Position numbers and translations under genes: made by a program
Notes under the pieces: generated by a model
The model's database searches: none
Seen by the model: the letters and a program-made list of their open reading frames with translations, nothing else
What the model was told of the DNA's origin: nothing
Assembly (NCBI GenBank): GCA_026874595.1
Contig: CM049312.1
Span: 74,930,429-74,994,428, forward strand
Source: Sipunculus nudus
Taxonomy: Eukaryota > Annelida > Sipuncula > Golfingiida > Sipunculidae
Direction: 5' to 3'
DNA: 64,000 nucleotides
Part shown: piece by piece, positions 29,201-44,200 of the stretch
Numbering within the stretch: position 1 is the first letter of the stretch
How the letters are laid out: each line of letters opens with the position of its first letter

Positions 29201-32200
29201 TATGAGCGTCTTATATCAACTAATATCCTCTGCGTGTTTTTTAAAAAAAAAAACAAAACACGGGTATTGGACTTTCCTGTCACTATCGCCATTACATTGC
29301 CAAGGGAACTGCCCTAAGCATCCGCAAGGAGCCAGCAAGGTCAGCTTTGGGGACAGGATAGTATTTTTTTTCCTTTTTCCTTGTTAATATGAGGGCAAAT
29401 AGGAGCAGACTTTTGATTGCCACACTGAAATTTCTGGAAATTTTACTTGCCCTGGGCAAGCAGTTAAGCATAATGTGGAGCCCTGATCAGCAACAAAGCT
29501 AAAGGATGACGGACAGAGCAGATGTCTACAGAAATGTACTGTCAGTTCTAATTCTTATTTGGCCAGCTAAATAAACGGAGAGTAATCAGGGTTTGAGATC
29601 TTCAATCTTCAATGTGTTAAATGTTTAGAATCTGCCAGCTTTCTGCTGAAGGTTATTACAGCCCACTGAGTAAACTGTACAATCATATTTTTTTTTCTTT
29701 AAAAGATATTATCTTTCATCTCTACAAGAGACCTACAGGTAACAAGTAAATATGTAAATACCTTGCACAACTCCTGTGATCTGATCAATCAATTACCCTT
29801 CTTCCTAATTATGTCACTTCTCATTGCCTTCATATATTACATAATTTATGGTTTTTCCTTATCCAATGTCCTTCAGTCTCTAAATAGTCACCTTTCTCCT
29901 TCATTATTTCCTCCTTTATCCAATGTCCTTCAATCTCTGCATAATGCTCCACCATTCTGACTGTTGCATAAGGCTGTCAGGCAGCTTTTCAGTGTATGCA
30001 CAGCCCTTTTCCTTTGTCTCTCTTTGATTAATTTTTCTAAGCCTTGAGTACTTGTTATATCACTGTTTATTTCTTATCTGCCAATGTCATCTTGACAATC
30101 TTCCTCATTAAACTGTATAAATTTGATTTTTGTACATCTCTTTTGTACTATTTCTACATATCCTACAAAATATTACTATAGTCTCACCTCCACACGTTAT
30201 AATCTTTCAGCAGCCATACTGCAAACTTCCAGTTCCTATATCATGTCTGTGTAAAGGTTCATTCTACTTGTGAATGAAGTCTGTATTCTCTCCAGTTTAT
30301 TTTTTGCATATAACTTTATAATTCTTTTAGAACCTCTATAACTGAACTACTGTTACTTCAGTGTCTGTACCTCCCTGCAACCATTACTTTTCATTCTTAA
30401 GTTTCCATCAAACATCTGAATATCCTTCATTTTCCTGTAAATTCAAAGGTTTTCCCTTTAGGCAATCTAAGGTTATCAGTTAAGATCAGGTTTCATAAAG
30501 ATATGTTTCATGGTGCCCTTTGATGGTTGTGATCAATGATAAATTTGAGTACGATATGGGTTGCCTCCCTTGGGCCAGAAAAAATCATTGTCATTTTTTG
30601 CTTTAAGCAATTAACCTGAGGTAAACCTTGCCTACTCTACCATATGAATTTTCACAAGACAAGTCCTCAAAGAATTTTGCTGGACCCTACTTTTTATTTT
30701 ATGACTATTTCTATAAACATATCAAAACTTATGTTTTACAGTTTAAACAGCTTTTTTACAAATCTTATTTAATTTTGAGCCCTGTACAGTAATCTAACCA
30801 TAACATAATTTCAAAGACTTGATCAAAATTTAAGGAAGTAATTATCATACAACATATTTTTCTCGTATTCAAAAGTTTCTACTCAGCATTCTAGCTGAGT
30901 AATCAGGTTATAATATTATGTAGCCACGCATAACCATGTGCTTTATGAGGATTGAAATACATGATGCTGGTTAAGCTCTTTTTTTTTTACTACAACTTTA
31001 TGTTGTTTTGTGTGTATGATGAGGAGCATTTCCTTTGTGTTCTGCAGCCAAGGTCAAGGTTAGTTCAGGAAAAAAAAACAGAAACCAGCAGACATACACA
31101 AAGCATAACAAAGGAAAAGTAGAGTAAGAAAAAAAAAACATCTGTCTCAAGTGTTCACTCAGTAGTCTATAAATACTGCATCAGCAATCCCTCTAAGGAA
31201 ACATGGCTGACGGTGCACTCTTTGCCATGTATTGTTTGTTTACAATTGTGTCTTGGTTCAAACAGGTGCTTCAGACACTGACTTCCATACAACTTTTAAA
31301 CTTGACCCTATACTGGCTGCCATCAATCAGAGCTTTGTTTCATAAGTATCCACACTATTTCTACCAATTATTTTTATAAATTTGATTTATAAGATGTTAG
31401 AAGAGGTATTCAAACAACATACCAAGGGGTTCTCTGGCAGACTAAATATTCTAATAATGGAACAGCCGACTCAATGAAACAGTGTTTCTTGTTTGAATCC
31501 CACTACAAGCACAGGCATACCAGGTATATGTTGGTATTATTTCAAGAACAACATTTACCATCAGTTGCCTAAGCTTTATAGTCTGAATGTTACATGCTCA
31601 ACTGAAGCATTAAATAAAGTAATTAAAAACTTTGTAGAAACTCCTGGTTAAAAAAAATATATTTAAGTGTTCTTTTGATGTTTTTAGTTAAGTGATGCTG
31701 CCACCAGTTCATTTTGCAATTTTTAGCAGCACTCTGCTGGTCTGCAGTGAGTAATCCCGGCTAAGGAGAATAAATTTGTGGAGTTGTATTGAGATAAGGA
31801 TACAGACATGGGGAAAAATAATATCAAATAATAAACCTTGAGTGGGTCCATGTAATTAGTGCTAATTACATGACTCACCTGTTTGCCTGAGACTAGTTAT
31901 CATATGCATGGGTAGAAATTAACACATATTAACAATTGCCTGCCCCAGAGCAAAGGAACCACGTAACTGAAGCTTTAATGTTTTTTTTTTTAATTTAAGG
32001 TTGTCCCAGATTTGCTGAAATAACAGTTGCCAGGCAAAGGATTACAATTTATCCTGTGTTTACAGAATATTATTTATTTGGTACTGTTTGATGAAAAGGT
32101 TGTAAATATACATAAAGGATATCAATTAATGCATTAACATTCAAATATTGTGTCCAAGTATTGAATAATTTGGTTGCAGAAACCCTACCACCACAAACAT

Positions 32201-35200
32201 TCCAAAGGTACTCACATTATATAAACTGCATATATTTAAAATTAAAAGTTTTCCAGACCATTAAGACGGGCTGTGCACCATGCAGTTCCATGCATTATCA
32301 TATGATCTAACAATTAATAATATTGAAAATATTTCAATGCTTGTTGCATATATCAACAAGCATACTAATTTCAAACCCGGTCTGTGATTCCACCATACAC
32401 ACAAATTAATTTTAATTTCTGTGATAAATACATGCATGTCAATTTCTACCCCTGCCCCCTATAACCAAGACAATGTATTTTCTATTAATAAATCTTAGTC
32501 ACCACCATGACCTGAATATGACAACACATGAGGGATATTTATATCTTACCAAACAATACCAAAACAGACCAGTAAATAAGAGTAGACTTCCACTCCATGA
32601 TATATCATACATTAAGGAAATAGGCTCAGACAGGATGCATTAACCATATCAGCAACCAGCCAAGGTCTGTTATAATTAGATGAGTAAATCAGCATTATGT
32701 TAAATAACCAAGACCCCTTAATCTAGTGTGTTTCTTTCTGTAGGACCACCATGCTCGATTGAACTGTTTTCTTTGTTATTTTCAGAAAAGATATACAGCA
32801 CGTCTGGGCCAGTTGAGGAGTAAAATATAAATTACTACATGTGAAATAATAGGTAATAAGGGTTGACATATTTAGCAGCAAAAACACTGATGAAATACCA
32901 AGGTCTTCTATTTTAAAATACACAATTCAAGGCTGTTATATATTACGCAAAATGAGGAGGTTATGTTTTCAACTGTGTTAGACTGTAAGTTATCACCTAT
33001 ACTGAGGATTAATTTTCATCAGTTGTTGTGGTTAGCGGATAAAAAAATTGGAAATACTTATTCTTCACAATTAATTGAATTGGTAAAGATTTATAGGCAG
33101 GAAATACATTAAATATAATCAGAGAGGAGTATTATTTTAAGTGTGATGTCATTATCGTACAATTTATTACATCGGGTGCACACAAAATGGGCCTACTTAT
33201 CCTTATAAAATATTTACCTTTAAACACCAAATAAATTATTCAAGTTATCCCTTCACTCTAAAGTGGCACCTACCACCCCTCATATGGCTGGAATCTCTGA
33301 GGTCAAATGTACCGGTATTGCCTATTAATGTTCAGATCTATGAACTCAAGGTCCCTATAACCTAAAGCAAAACCTCTCTGTAGGAACTGCTAAAAATCTG
33401 GTAAAGATACAACAAAAGCTGAACAACAAATTGCCAGTAATCTAAATGCAAGAAACATGAGAATCTGTTTGAAATCTAAAATAAATGTTAATGAGAAACG
33501 GGATAATAATACAAACAGCAGAACAATTTGATCCAATTGACTTATATGAGGAATGATTCGGTGGGTGGTCAGTATGACAGGCTCTATTGCACTGGTAATA
33601 CTAATAAACATTTTGGTTTTTAAAGGACACTGAACAAAATAAAAATGAATGCTGAGAGACAACTCAAACAAGCTTTTATATTTAAATTAACTGTACTGCT
33701 GCTCTATGTAAAATCAGCAGCTTAACATTTACGCAAAATTTCAAAGGCCCTCAGGCAGTTGTTGGTCCGGTAGCAGAGAAGACTGAGCAACCTGGCAGGT
33801 GTCATCAGAGAAGTGTTTGACTGCGCAATATGTTAAAATGCACTCATGTCTGAAAGGGTCATGGCTAAACCAAGCCAATATGGCTCACACTCCATTATAT
33901 TTATTAGAGCTATTTACTTCCAGGCCTCAAAAGTGATTTTATCTGATAGTTCACATAACGTTATCAGGTAGATCTTATCTGAACAGGCACTTGCTGTAAG
34001 ATAAAGTGATTATCACATCTATACATCAGTTATATCATTATAACCACAAACTGTTATCAGTGTCAGTTATTACACAATGAGGAAATTTTACTTTGTAAAT
34101 ATCTACTAGTAAACATAAACATGAACCTGGATACAAATATATAAACAAAGATTACAAAGTAAATATATTCTGGAAAATAAGGAATTTTCTACAATTCAGA
34201 TTTGGAAAACTTGTCTCTGGCAGTAAGTATAATATTGTCTGACATTTGAAATTAAAGAGTAAATATAACCTGAAATATAAGAATTATTTTTTTTTAAAGT
34301 TTGGTTTTGGTAGCATAAATTATTTAGTCTGACATTTAAACTGGCCACTGAACATAAATTATTGCAGAGTGCTGACCCAAGACTACTTTTCATGTAAAAG
34401 TAAGGGTACCAAATATTACATATTGCCTTAAAGCAATGGGAAAATCACATTCACATACTGAATTTTCAATACTATTTCCCAACAGTTTCATTTATAATGA
34501 AATCCTTGCTTATAACCAGTAATTATAAACATTGGAAATACATTCAAAACCAGATTTTAGCAGACAGCTATAAAATTAACGAGCCTCATTAGAATTAAAA
34601 GGTAACCGTTTAGAGGTCCACAAAGCTTAGCTCCAACATTTACAAAGGTGGCCCAGTAGGTCCACAAAGCTCAGTCAACAATTACCAAAGGAACTAATAA
34701 AGCAAGGTCTTACCTCCATGACTAAGTAGACATGATGACTGGTCTCCTGAAAAACAGATAGAACAATCAGATATTCATTATCACACAAATGATTCATAAT
34801 TAATATATACTGCACCAAAGGATACATTATATCTATCAAATATACCAATTTTTAGATGAAATTAATTTAGAGAATACATGAAATTTGTACTTGTTAAATA
34901 ACTGTCAAGTGGTTTTTTTAATAGGGAAAAGTAAATAGTGCAAAGATGGTTTGAACAGCAAATTACAAATAACTTTAACTTGCTGGAGAAAACAAAATTA
35001 TAAAAAGAGATAAAGAATGAAGATGACAACTTGAGAATGTTAAGATAAAAAGTGATCAAATAATAACTTCTTTAGCAGCTGAAAAGCATTGGTATACTAG
35101 AAATGCAAAAGTTAATTTTCTCAGTAAAATATATGCTATATTTTGCAAATTTTATCATTAATACCAAACCCAAGTCAAGTACAGTGCTGATTCAACTGTC

Positions 35201-38200
35201 CACAGTCAAACACAGTTTGTACTTCGGTAGAATTTACTTAGGGTTCATGAAGAAATGATGTTGTCTTGTGAATATTTGAAGCAGCCCCATTAATATTTGA
35301 TGCTGTCCCTTAGATTTAAGATTTACTGTGCACCAGTAGTGGCCCCTGGTTTCTTCTATCGTCAGTACAAGCCCTGTGGTGGTTATTATCAAGTCTGGGA
35401 ACTTAAAGACTACAGATAAAAGGTCCATTAGCACAATGCCTTCAGGAATGACCCAAGGGGAGAAATGTCCTATTTCTTTTATTTTTGTTATGGTTCCTGC
35501 TGAATCCTTAGAGACTGACAAAGCAGAAAAGAAGCATTGCTGAAAGAAACCCCAGATTTTCCACAGTGGCAGCTGTTACATGCCATTTTATACCACAGTG
35601 GTTTAGATTTTATGTCTGGTAAGTTAAACTAGACAGTGTATAGGCAATTTTTGTCTGTGAGAAGGCCCAAGGTTTCAGGGAACATTTGGTAAGTTAAACT
35701 TGACAGTGTATAGGTAATTCTCTTAATGTCTGTGAGAAGGCCCAAGGTTTCTCAAGGTTTTCCCAAGATTTCTCAAGACCGTAAACCAGGAATAACAAAT
35801 GTCAGGGATAATTTCAGACCTTGATTCTCCCAAGCATGTCAAATTGCGAAACTGTACTCAGACTATCCCTTATTTTTGCACACTATGCAAACATTGGAGT
35901 TTAAACAGAACGTATTACATAATATGTGAACTGCAAGGTTAATGCTGACCAAAGTTGTTGCGATGTTAGAGATGTGCTGATAAGTCATATGATGTAAGAC
36001 TACTGACGGTGGCAATAAATCACCGCTGACCAGCAGCTCACTCTTCACATGGTTCTTTTGCTGACATTTTCTTGAAGAATGTTTTTATCGGGGGGGGGAG
36101 CAGTATCATTGAAGTTATTTATGGGTTGGCACAGGCCCAGCAAATCCTTTAAGATAAAGAGCAAGGCTATGGCTTGGCTACAGTTATTCCATGCAGCAAT
36201 ATATAACAGGATAAAGATCAGGGTTCAGTCAACACCAGCATTTAACAAACACTGTAGGGCTGTCATAATGCTGTACTTTACAGTGAAACAGTGTAATAAG
36301 ACCACCCATGGGACTGGCCAAAGTGCTCTTAATTTACAGGTGGTCTTATTATATAAGATGATTGTAATCAATGTGAATGCTTCAGGTTCACTCAAGGGTG
36401 GTCTTAACATACAGGTGGTCTTATTAGATAAGGTGTTTTTCACAGACTGGTTCCACTGTACTTTTATAAATTCATGTAACAGGCAAATACTTCATATTTT
36501 TATTCTTCCTTGTTTGTGTGATTTACCAACAGTTGGACATCTCAAACCAATTCTGAGCATTGGTTAAGTCCATGCAGAATCAACTTGTAAAGAACTTCCT
36601 GGAAATGGGCCAGACTGCAATTATCTCTGCTTTTGTAAACAGCCAGTGAGAAAACCACAATTCTTCACTTGTCATATGATTTGTTCAATTCAGCAGAGTC
36701 TAAAAGCAGTATAGAATCAGTCTATTTAAATCATGAAATATTGCTAAGTAATATTAACATTTTATCTATTTATCAGGATGGTAAGACTTGCCATGATTAG
36801 GTCACTATGACCAATATGACATTATATAAGAATGATTGAAGATTGTTTAAAATGTTTAAATAGAACTTATGCAACTTGATGATCTACAAACTCAGATCCT
36901 TTTTTACACGAACCAAAATGTCAGGAATCTTACTCCTGATTTTGTTTTTAACAATAGACATGTAATTCAAATCTATTGAATACTACAAGGACAAATATGC
37001 ACAAGCCTTTAGTTATGAGCAAATTCTTCACAGAATTATAGCGCTAGCAAATGATACGTATGAAACATTCTGAGCGAGAAACATAGATGGTCTCTCACAA
37101 GCTACAACTTGGTTCCCTTGTAATATGGTACACTTAAAATTTAGAAATGATTTAAAGAATGGCAAAATATTACAGGGATTAACAAAATGATATACCAGTG
37201 TGCTGAAGCAAGGGATGGCTGATCTGGGAAATGACTAAAAAGTAGGTACTCGCAACAAATTGTCAGCATTCTCTACCATGAAAGCACTATCTGTGATCTT
37301 ACTAACAGACACAATAAATGAATAGTGCTACACTAGAAAGGCCTTAAAACAAAGGAAACAGTGCACAAAAGTTTCATGAATTTTAAAGCTGAATCCCGAG
37401 TGGTTTTGAGGGTTTTTAGGTTTAATATAATTAATCAGACCATGGTAGGTTTTACATTACAAGTCAACACAGATCCAGCATGGCTGAATAAGTTATCAGG
37501 GCTTCTCTGCTTGCCTTTTCATAAACCAGAAGGACTTCTCTCATGAGGTTCACCCCTGTTGATTTGATTTACCTTCAACCATCAGTGATAATGAATATGC
37601 ATGTGTATGTGCCAGGTAAAAGGGGATTATTCTGATATCAGACATCAATAAACAGAGGACAGTCTCTTGAACCTTTTATTAAAATAGGTCAAAAATAGCT
37701 GATCCTACAGGTTGGTTTTTTTTAAGTTATATCCCTGTGTTTATAACATGTGTGGGGCCCTGTTAAAATAATCCAAAGACATTCAACAAGGACATCTTGC
37801 AGCAAGTTGGACAAACCAGAATTTTGCAAAGAGCGTTTTGCAACTAGTGACCTTTCAATTACCATACATGTATATGTGCGTATGCAGCTAACCACCTCCA
37901 GTTATTTTTTTGGTTTATCAACATGGGCACCTGTACCGTGTTTATTTACTGTTTGTAGATAAACATGCTAATACCTCAGTCACAGGGGCATTTTAAAAAC
38001 CTTTCTTTACAGGAATTACCTACTGTTTATCAATATTTAAGCCAGAAATCACAAATTTAACAGGAAAGATAGGTAATAAGCTGGTTTTAAGTAATAGATG
38101 CAGCCCTGAGATCAAGCTTTATGAAATGATTAATACGCATTACACAGTTATGCCAATAGAACATTTGCAAAGTCCATACATCTGTTAATAACACATTATC

Positions 38201-41200
38201 ATCAAGATCACCTTCAAAACCAAATCAACAAATCCTTGTTAAAAATATAGCACATTTCTCTACAATATTTTTTTAAGTCAGTGTACTGGCTTTTGAGATA
38301 TACCTTGTATACAACAAACACAAAAAATAGACAAATGAACAGACTGTAACATCTTTTAAGCCATGTTGGGAGAGGCAATGCAGTACAATATATCTGTTGG
38401 AGACGTTAAACATATGTAAATTTTCTTAATACATTAATGATAAAACTTAACAAATATTGTTTGTTAGTTCTGCTTACTATATTCGCTTTTTTCAGCTTAA
38501 ATAAGTTGATGATAATTCTCCCCTTAAACTGTATGATCTATGCAAAAATGTTACATAAAACATTTGTACAATGTTTTTCAAATTTCCTTCATTATCTTCA
38601 AAGCAGGCACTAAAAGGCTTTTATAAGATTACAGCTTATTAAGACAACTCAAATGTGCATAAAATAATTTGGGCATGGACAATTATTCTTCATCCTGACA
38701 GTCCCTTCAACTGTAAGTGAAAAATTACCTGAACAATATTCCTAAGATAGGAATGATGACCACCAAATATTTACACCAAAGTCTGTAAAGTTGCAAAGTA
38801 TAAACCTTTGAATCAGGTTGATAAACCCTTTCAAAGAATACCTCAGGAGTAAACCATTCATTTGACAACAGCTAAGAAATGTTTTGGAAAACTATTCTTG
38901 GAACTATTTATTCCAGGAAGTAAATTCCTAGAACTGTGTTCCTTGAAGTGAATTCATAAACATGTTTTACCATCTCCTGGTTGGTCAATATGACATCCTC
39001 CCCCCCCCCCCCAACAGACTAGTACCAGTCAATGACCATTCATTTTGATGACTGGATGATGGGTTTTACCAAAGCTGACTTGTTTACCAACAGCTACAGC
39101 TGCGGCTGCAAACAAGTGTCTGCAAGCTTCATCCTGGACCTCTGCTGGGCCTGCTGCTCTGACATAAACATGGTAATACAATCATCCTAAATGGCACCGC
39201 TGGTGTCCTTACGCACAAGCCATGCCGGAACAAAACAAGGTGTTCACCAAAATACCCTTGCTCTGAGTGTCCAAAAACATACTTCTTCACAAGCTTTATA
39301 CAATCTCGCCCACTTTCACCAAAATCATTTTCGAATCAAAGGTCAAGGATTTCCAAGACCCCCAAACAGAATATTGATTCTGTGTGAAAGCACTAATAAA
39401 AGCCCTGGCACTGTCTTGTTTTCTGAGTGATTTTTTTTTACCAACTTGGATGAGTAATCTGACAGGTAAGTAATGAAAACTGTTGTATTCTTCAGATGTT
39501 TCCTTTTACATCATTTGCTTAATTGATTACAAATACATGTGGACATATCTTGGCCAATCATATCTTCTACATGAACATATATTTTGTAGTAACTATGCTA
39601 CTTATTATTTTTCCCCATTAGCTTAGCTTTACATTTAGTGAACACATATTTTCTTTTCACAGCTTCTACTTAAATTTTTATTCATTTTTCTTTTAATTTC
39701 AGACATCCGATATGAATAAAATTATAAATTCTATACTATAGATAATGGTTTAGTACTTAGTGGCTGATGACACATTCAATTAACCAATAAATGTGGTCAA
39801 GAATCAGATGTAACTCAAAACATTCAATCTTTAAATTTTGTTTAATTTTTGTTGTTCTTTAATATGTTATCTTAAATGACCATTATATTATAATTATTGT
39901 TATTGTCAATTATTATTGTTTTTATTGTCATTATTGTTAATATTTTCATTATTATCGTTAGTATTGTCATTTTCATTATTATTGTTATTATAATTATTAC
40001 TATCATAATCTGTGGGGGGACGGGAGAAGAAGGGGAGATGTTTGGTACACTGTAAAGTGTATGATCTCCAGTGTTTATTAATGACAGAAGAGTCATACCA
40101 AGAAGTCCAGAACACATCCTTATAATTGCATCACACTTGTAAATATTTATCCACATCATAATGACATAATATTTCGGATAAAAGACTATAAGCTAGCTAC
40201 AGCAGTCATAATGCTGAGACCTGGGTAGCTCCCATCACCAGAATCCTAATCAACAAAAGATAAAGTAATTTTTTCCCCTGAAGTGGCCATTGATCTAACT
40301 TGTGAAAAATATTTAATAAAATCTCTGAACAATTTGAGAAGTCCCATGGCAGTACACACAGACAGACAAATAGGGCTTGAGACAAAGATCAAATCAACCA
40401 ACATTAACAGAAGTATACAAAGCTACATGTATTTTTTCTGAAATAGTTGATATTCATAATTCTAGAACGTCACCCAATCCATCGTAATTCATGAGCAATT
40501 GTGGGTAAATCTGGGTATGTGGGTTACTGGGTTAGTGAGCACTGTGTGCGGTTAGAAGATAGTGACAAACAAGATAGTTTTGGCAGTTTCCTTCCCTGGA
40601 CCTCAGGAGGTCAATATAACATCACCTGATGTTTGTATACAAGAAACACTTAACACGCAATAGCTGGCCCTGCAATCATCCCGGCCCCTATTCAACCAAA
40701 CGTTCAGGTAAATCAATTACATAAACTGCGCATCATTCAAGTGTAAGGTATAGATTTCATTTTCTCATACTGTCAGTGTTGTACTGCACCAAACAGATGT
40801 GTATAAGTGAAGACTCTGGTTGTACTAATGCAGTGTTGTACTGATACACAGTGACCTTCTAGGCACCAGTCAGCTGATAGAGCTCCTGTTTATGGACGAG
40901 CGAATGTGTGCTCACCTTGTGAGAGCTGGCACTGTGCCTCTAATATGTAACACACTTACATATCAGATATATGATACCACCCATATTTTAATTAACATAT
41001 ATATTGATCATGCCAGAATTTATTGATTAAAAGCATGCAGCTGTTGCCTAGGCTGCTTAAATAATGATTGTTGTTATTATCTGCATGAGGCTTTTATGTT
41101 GATATGACGGTACAGCATCTGCCTTGTGTAAAACAGAACTGGGTCAGGTCACTCAACCTGACATTCCGTAACCCAGTTATGGTCACATCCTTGACCTAGT

Positions 41201-44200
41201 TATATATAACACCCAGTCACATGATACAAACATGAACAGACCATGGTTGGCTGGAGGGTATGAAACTTTCCCCAAGGTTAAAAGCTGATCCAGTGTTTGG
41301 GGTCAAATGGACACTGGATACTTTTGTTTTGACTTCTCCATGGCATTCACATAGATCCGGTGCACTTTCACCTCACCGCTACAACATACCATGTCTTACC
41401 TACTTCAGAGAAACAATCTGCTCCTTTGTACTGTGAAAATTATTTACTGTTAAAGCACTAAAAATATTAGTAAAATAAAAGAATAGTACCAAAAGGCAAA
41501 ACACTTGAATTCTACATAAATTTAAACATATTATATTTATTATTTTATAATACTGAATTTTCTTATCAAAGGTTTTTTCTTCTGATAAATTCATCTAAAA
41601 ATAATCCAAAATTATGGCTGACACAAAAATTCATAATTATTTTAATCATTATTATTACTTATTTTTATTTTATTGTTATTATTATTTATAACTGACACTT
41701 CAACTGTGACGAAAATTTCAATTAATTTTGCGCACTAAAATCTTACAAATAGCTAAGATTAAAACATATACATGTATACTTATGACATAAACTGATGACA
41801 AATGATAATCATAAATCTAAAATACCACAAAATTTTTTATATCCAGACACATAAATTTTCTGTTTACTCAGCCAAGGATTACTCCATAAGATGTGCTTCA
41901 CATGAAACTCAGAAGCAGATCTGGAGGGGGGGGGGGGATCCAGGGGAATGGATCCCCCCTTTTTCCTCTGGAGCAACCATTAATTAAGGGTTTCAGACAA
42001 AATTTTGTTGCCTGGACCCCTGCTTTTCCAGACCTGGGGACCTTTTTTTTATGTTTTTCATTAATTCTTTTGGGTTGGACCCATACCCCCCCCCCCCTTT
42101 TCCTAAAATCTGGATCTGCCCCTGACACTTATATGAATAAAACAATACAAGGACTTGTATAAAACTATTCACAGACAGGACTCCTTTAACCAGAACATAA
42201 ACGTGGAAATGTATTCAGTGCATGACCTTTCAGTTCCATTTAATCAATAGATCATGCACTCTGTAAGCGCGCACTTTAGACACACCTGTGTACCCGAATC
42301 AACAACAGAGTTCAAGTTCATCTGTGTTATGATTGGGTGCAGCTGACCTGGTGGTATCCACCAATAGGAACTCAGGCGTGTATTTATACTCGGTACTGCT
42401 GCCCCAAGTCAATCAATCGATGCAGCACAAAATGCGCAGGATATTTCTAAGTACATATGACCCTAGAGCTATCAATTTGTGTTACAACTCAGGAGTGGTT
42501 ATTATCCCTATATTGACACTATTTCTTTATTTTGATCAAGATTATCTCATCTTCATCAATTAGCTGTGCTGTGCTGTTAACCTACAGATGACTGTTATAA
42601 TTAGATGATAAACAATATAATGAATTACTGACCAAGCATGTATCAGCATTAATTATATAACATAACACACAAGATATTTATAAACAAAATCTTTTAAAAG
42701 ATTCATGAATAGAATTAGGCAAACATAGACTGAAATCAAAAGCAACATTTAACCGATATGTTGTACCAAATATTTTGGTGGTTAAACCAATTCCAAAGAC
42801 AACACATTGCCAATTAAATATCCAAAGTGAAACTCTATCAACAGAGTTATCCGAAAGAAATGTATGTATAGCAGTCCACTCAAAAAGACAAATGTTTTAT
42901 TTTTTCCAAAATGAGATCTTTCACAAAATTTTGTGTATAATTTATTTGTATATCATAACTTCCTTGTGTTTGTATGATAAACTTAAGGAAACTTCAAACT
43001 TTTTGGTACCAAAATTTATTGCCACCTTTGTTATTTATAAAAAAATGTAATCTGTAAACCTCTTGACAGTGTACAAAAGAGTTTATGAAGATCTGATGTG
43101 GTCCTCATGAAGTGCTTTGAAGATAAATGCAGACTGAGTTATTTCTGTATTTTTAAGAAGTATGTGTCCAACAATATGTAGCCATATGGTCACCATATGT
43201 AGCCACATTAATTATCAAAACACATTCAGGGTCACTCAGAGAAAAATAAAAATTCCACAGCAACAGGATCCTGTCCCCATAATTAGTAATTCATCAGCTA
43301 ATATACAGTTAATATATCCATGGTTTCTATTGGCAGCTTATTTGTTTCTGGGGAAAAGAAAGCTACACTATAAACACATGCACATACATTGTTAAAACGG
43401 GTAGCCAAGCAACAAAATCTAGAGTCAAAGTCACCATGAGCAGCTTATTTCAGAAAGCAGAATAATATCATGCTAATATTATTAATACTCATAATTACAG
43501 TGAGTAATCAATGACTATTCAACAAAAATCCTTATATACATTTGTTGGCCTATATCACCATATTTTAATTACAATGACAGGCAGATTCCTGGATACCAAG
43601 AAATTCATACCGCGACTGTTACTACCCTAATTATGACAACATGTCCATGCTGAACCTCCCCGGAAGTTTACCTAAACATGAACCTGTGTGAACTACACTG
43701 TTATGTAACAGGTGTTAGTGAAAGTGCAAGCCCTTACATAAACCGCAGGCTGGTGATCACTGCAGAAAGTATACATGACCCATGTTGGTTTAACCTAAGG
43801 TTATCCACTGGGTACCAGTCTTTGTTAGCTAGTAATCTTGTACAGTTCCTACTGACCTCTGTGGTTTAGTTTTCTTCCCAAAGCTTTAGTAGCTACATAG
43901 CTTAACTATGAGATAAGGATTTTATAGATATGAGGAAACTAAAAAGAGAGGAGACTAAGGAAAGATAAATAGTGTTTACCAGGCAATGCCTGATGAGATA
44001 CATACATGTACATCATCACCAAGTAGGTATGTTGTGCAGCATACTAGAACCAAAACTATATGGTCTACTCTGAATACTTAAAGGTGCCCATTCACCTACC
44101 ATTTGAAAAAGAATTTATGTGATTTCTGGCTCCCTCTGTGTATATATTAACGATCTAAGGATAATTTAGGCTGTGATAAGTTCTTACAGCTGTAACAGCT

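Larger units (their letters stand above)
26862..34713 (-). other. ULK intron 4
   Basis: Holds the MITE at 26927-27317 and a T/G homopolymer junction at 27751-27778. A short direct repeat ('atccaatgtccttca(g/a)tctct') occurs at about 29861 and 29917. The rest (28000-34713) shows A- and T-runs but no recognisable element or exon. Confidence 0.65.

Noticed and set aside
36079-36567. 162-codon plus-strand frame
   Set aside because: Overlaps the TACAGTG-type MITE, has no recognisable domain and biased composition; chance frame in an intron.
39872-40159. 95-codon Ile/Asn-rich frame
   Set aside because: Low-complexity ATT/GTT tract.
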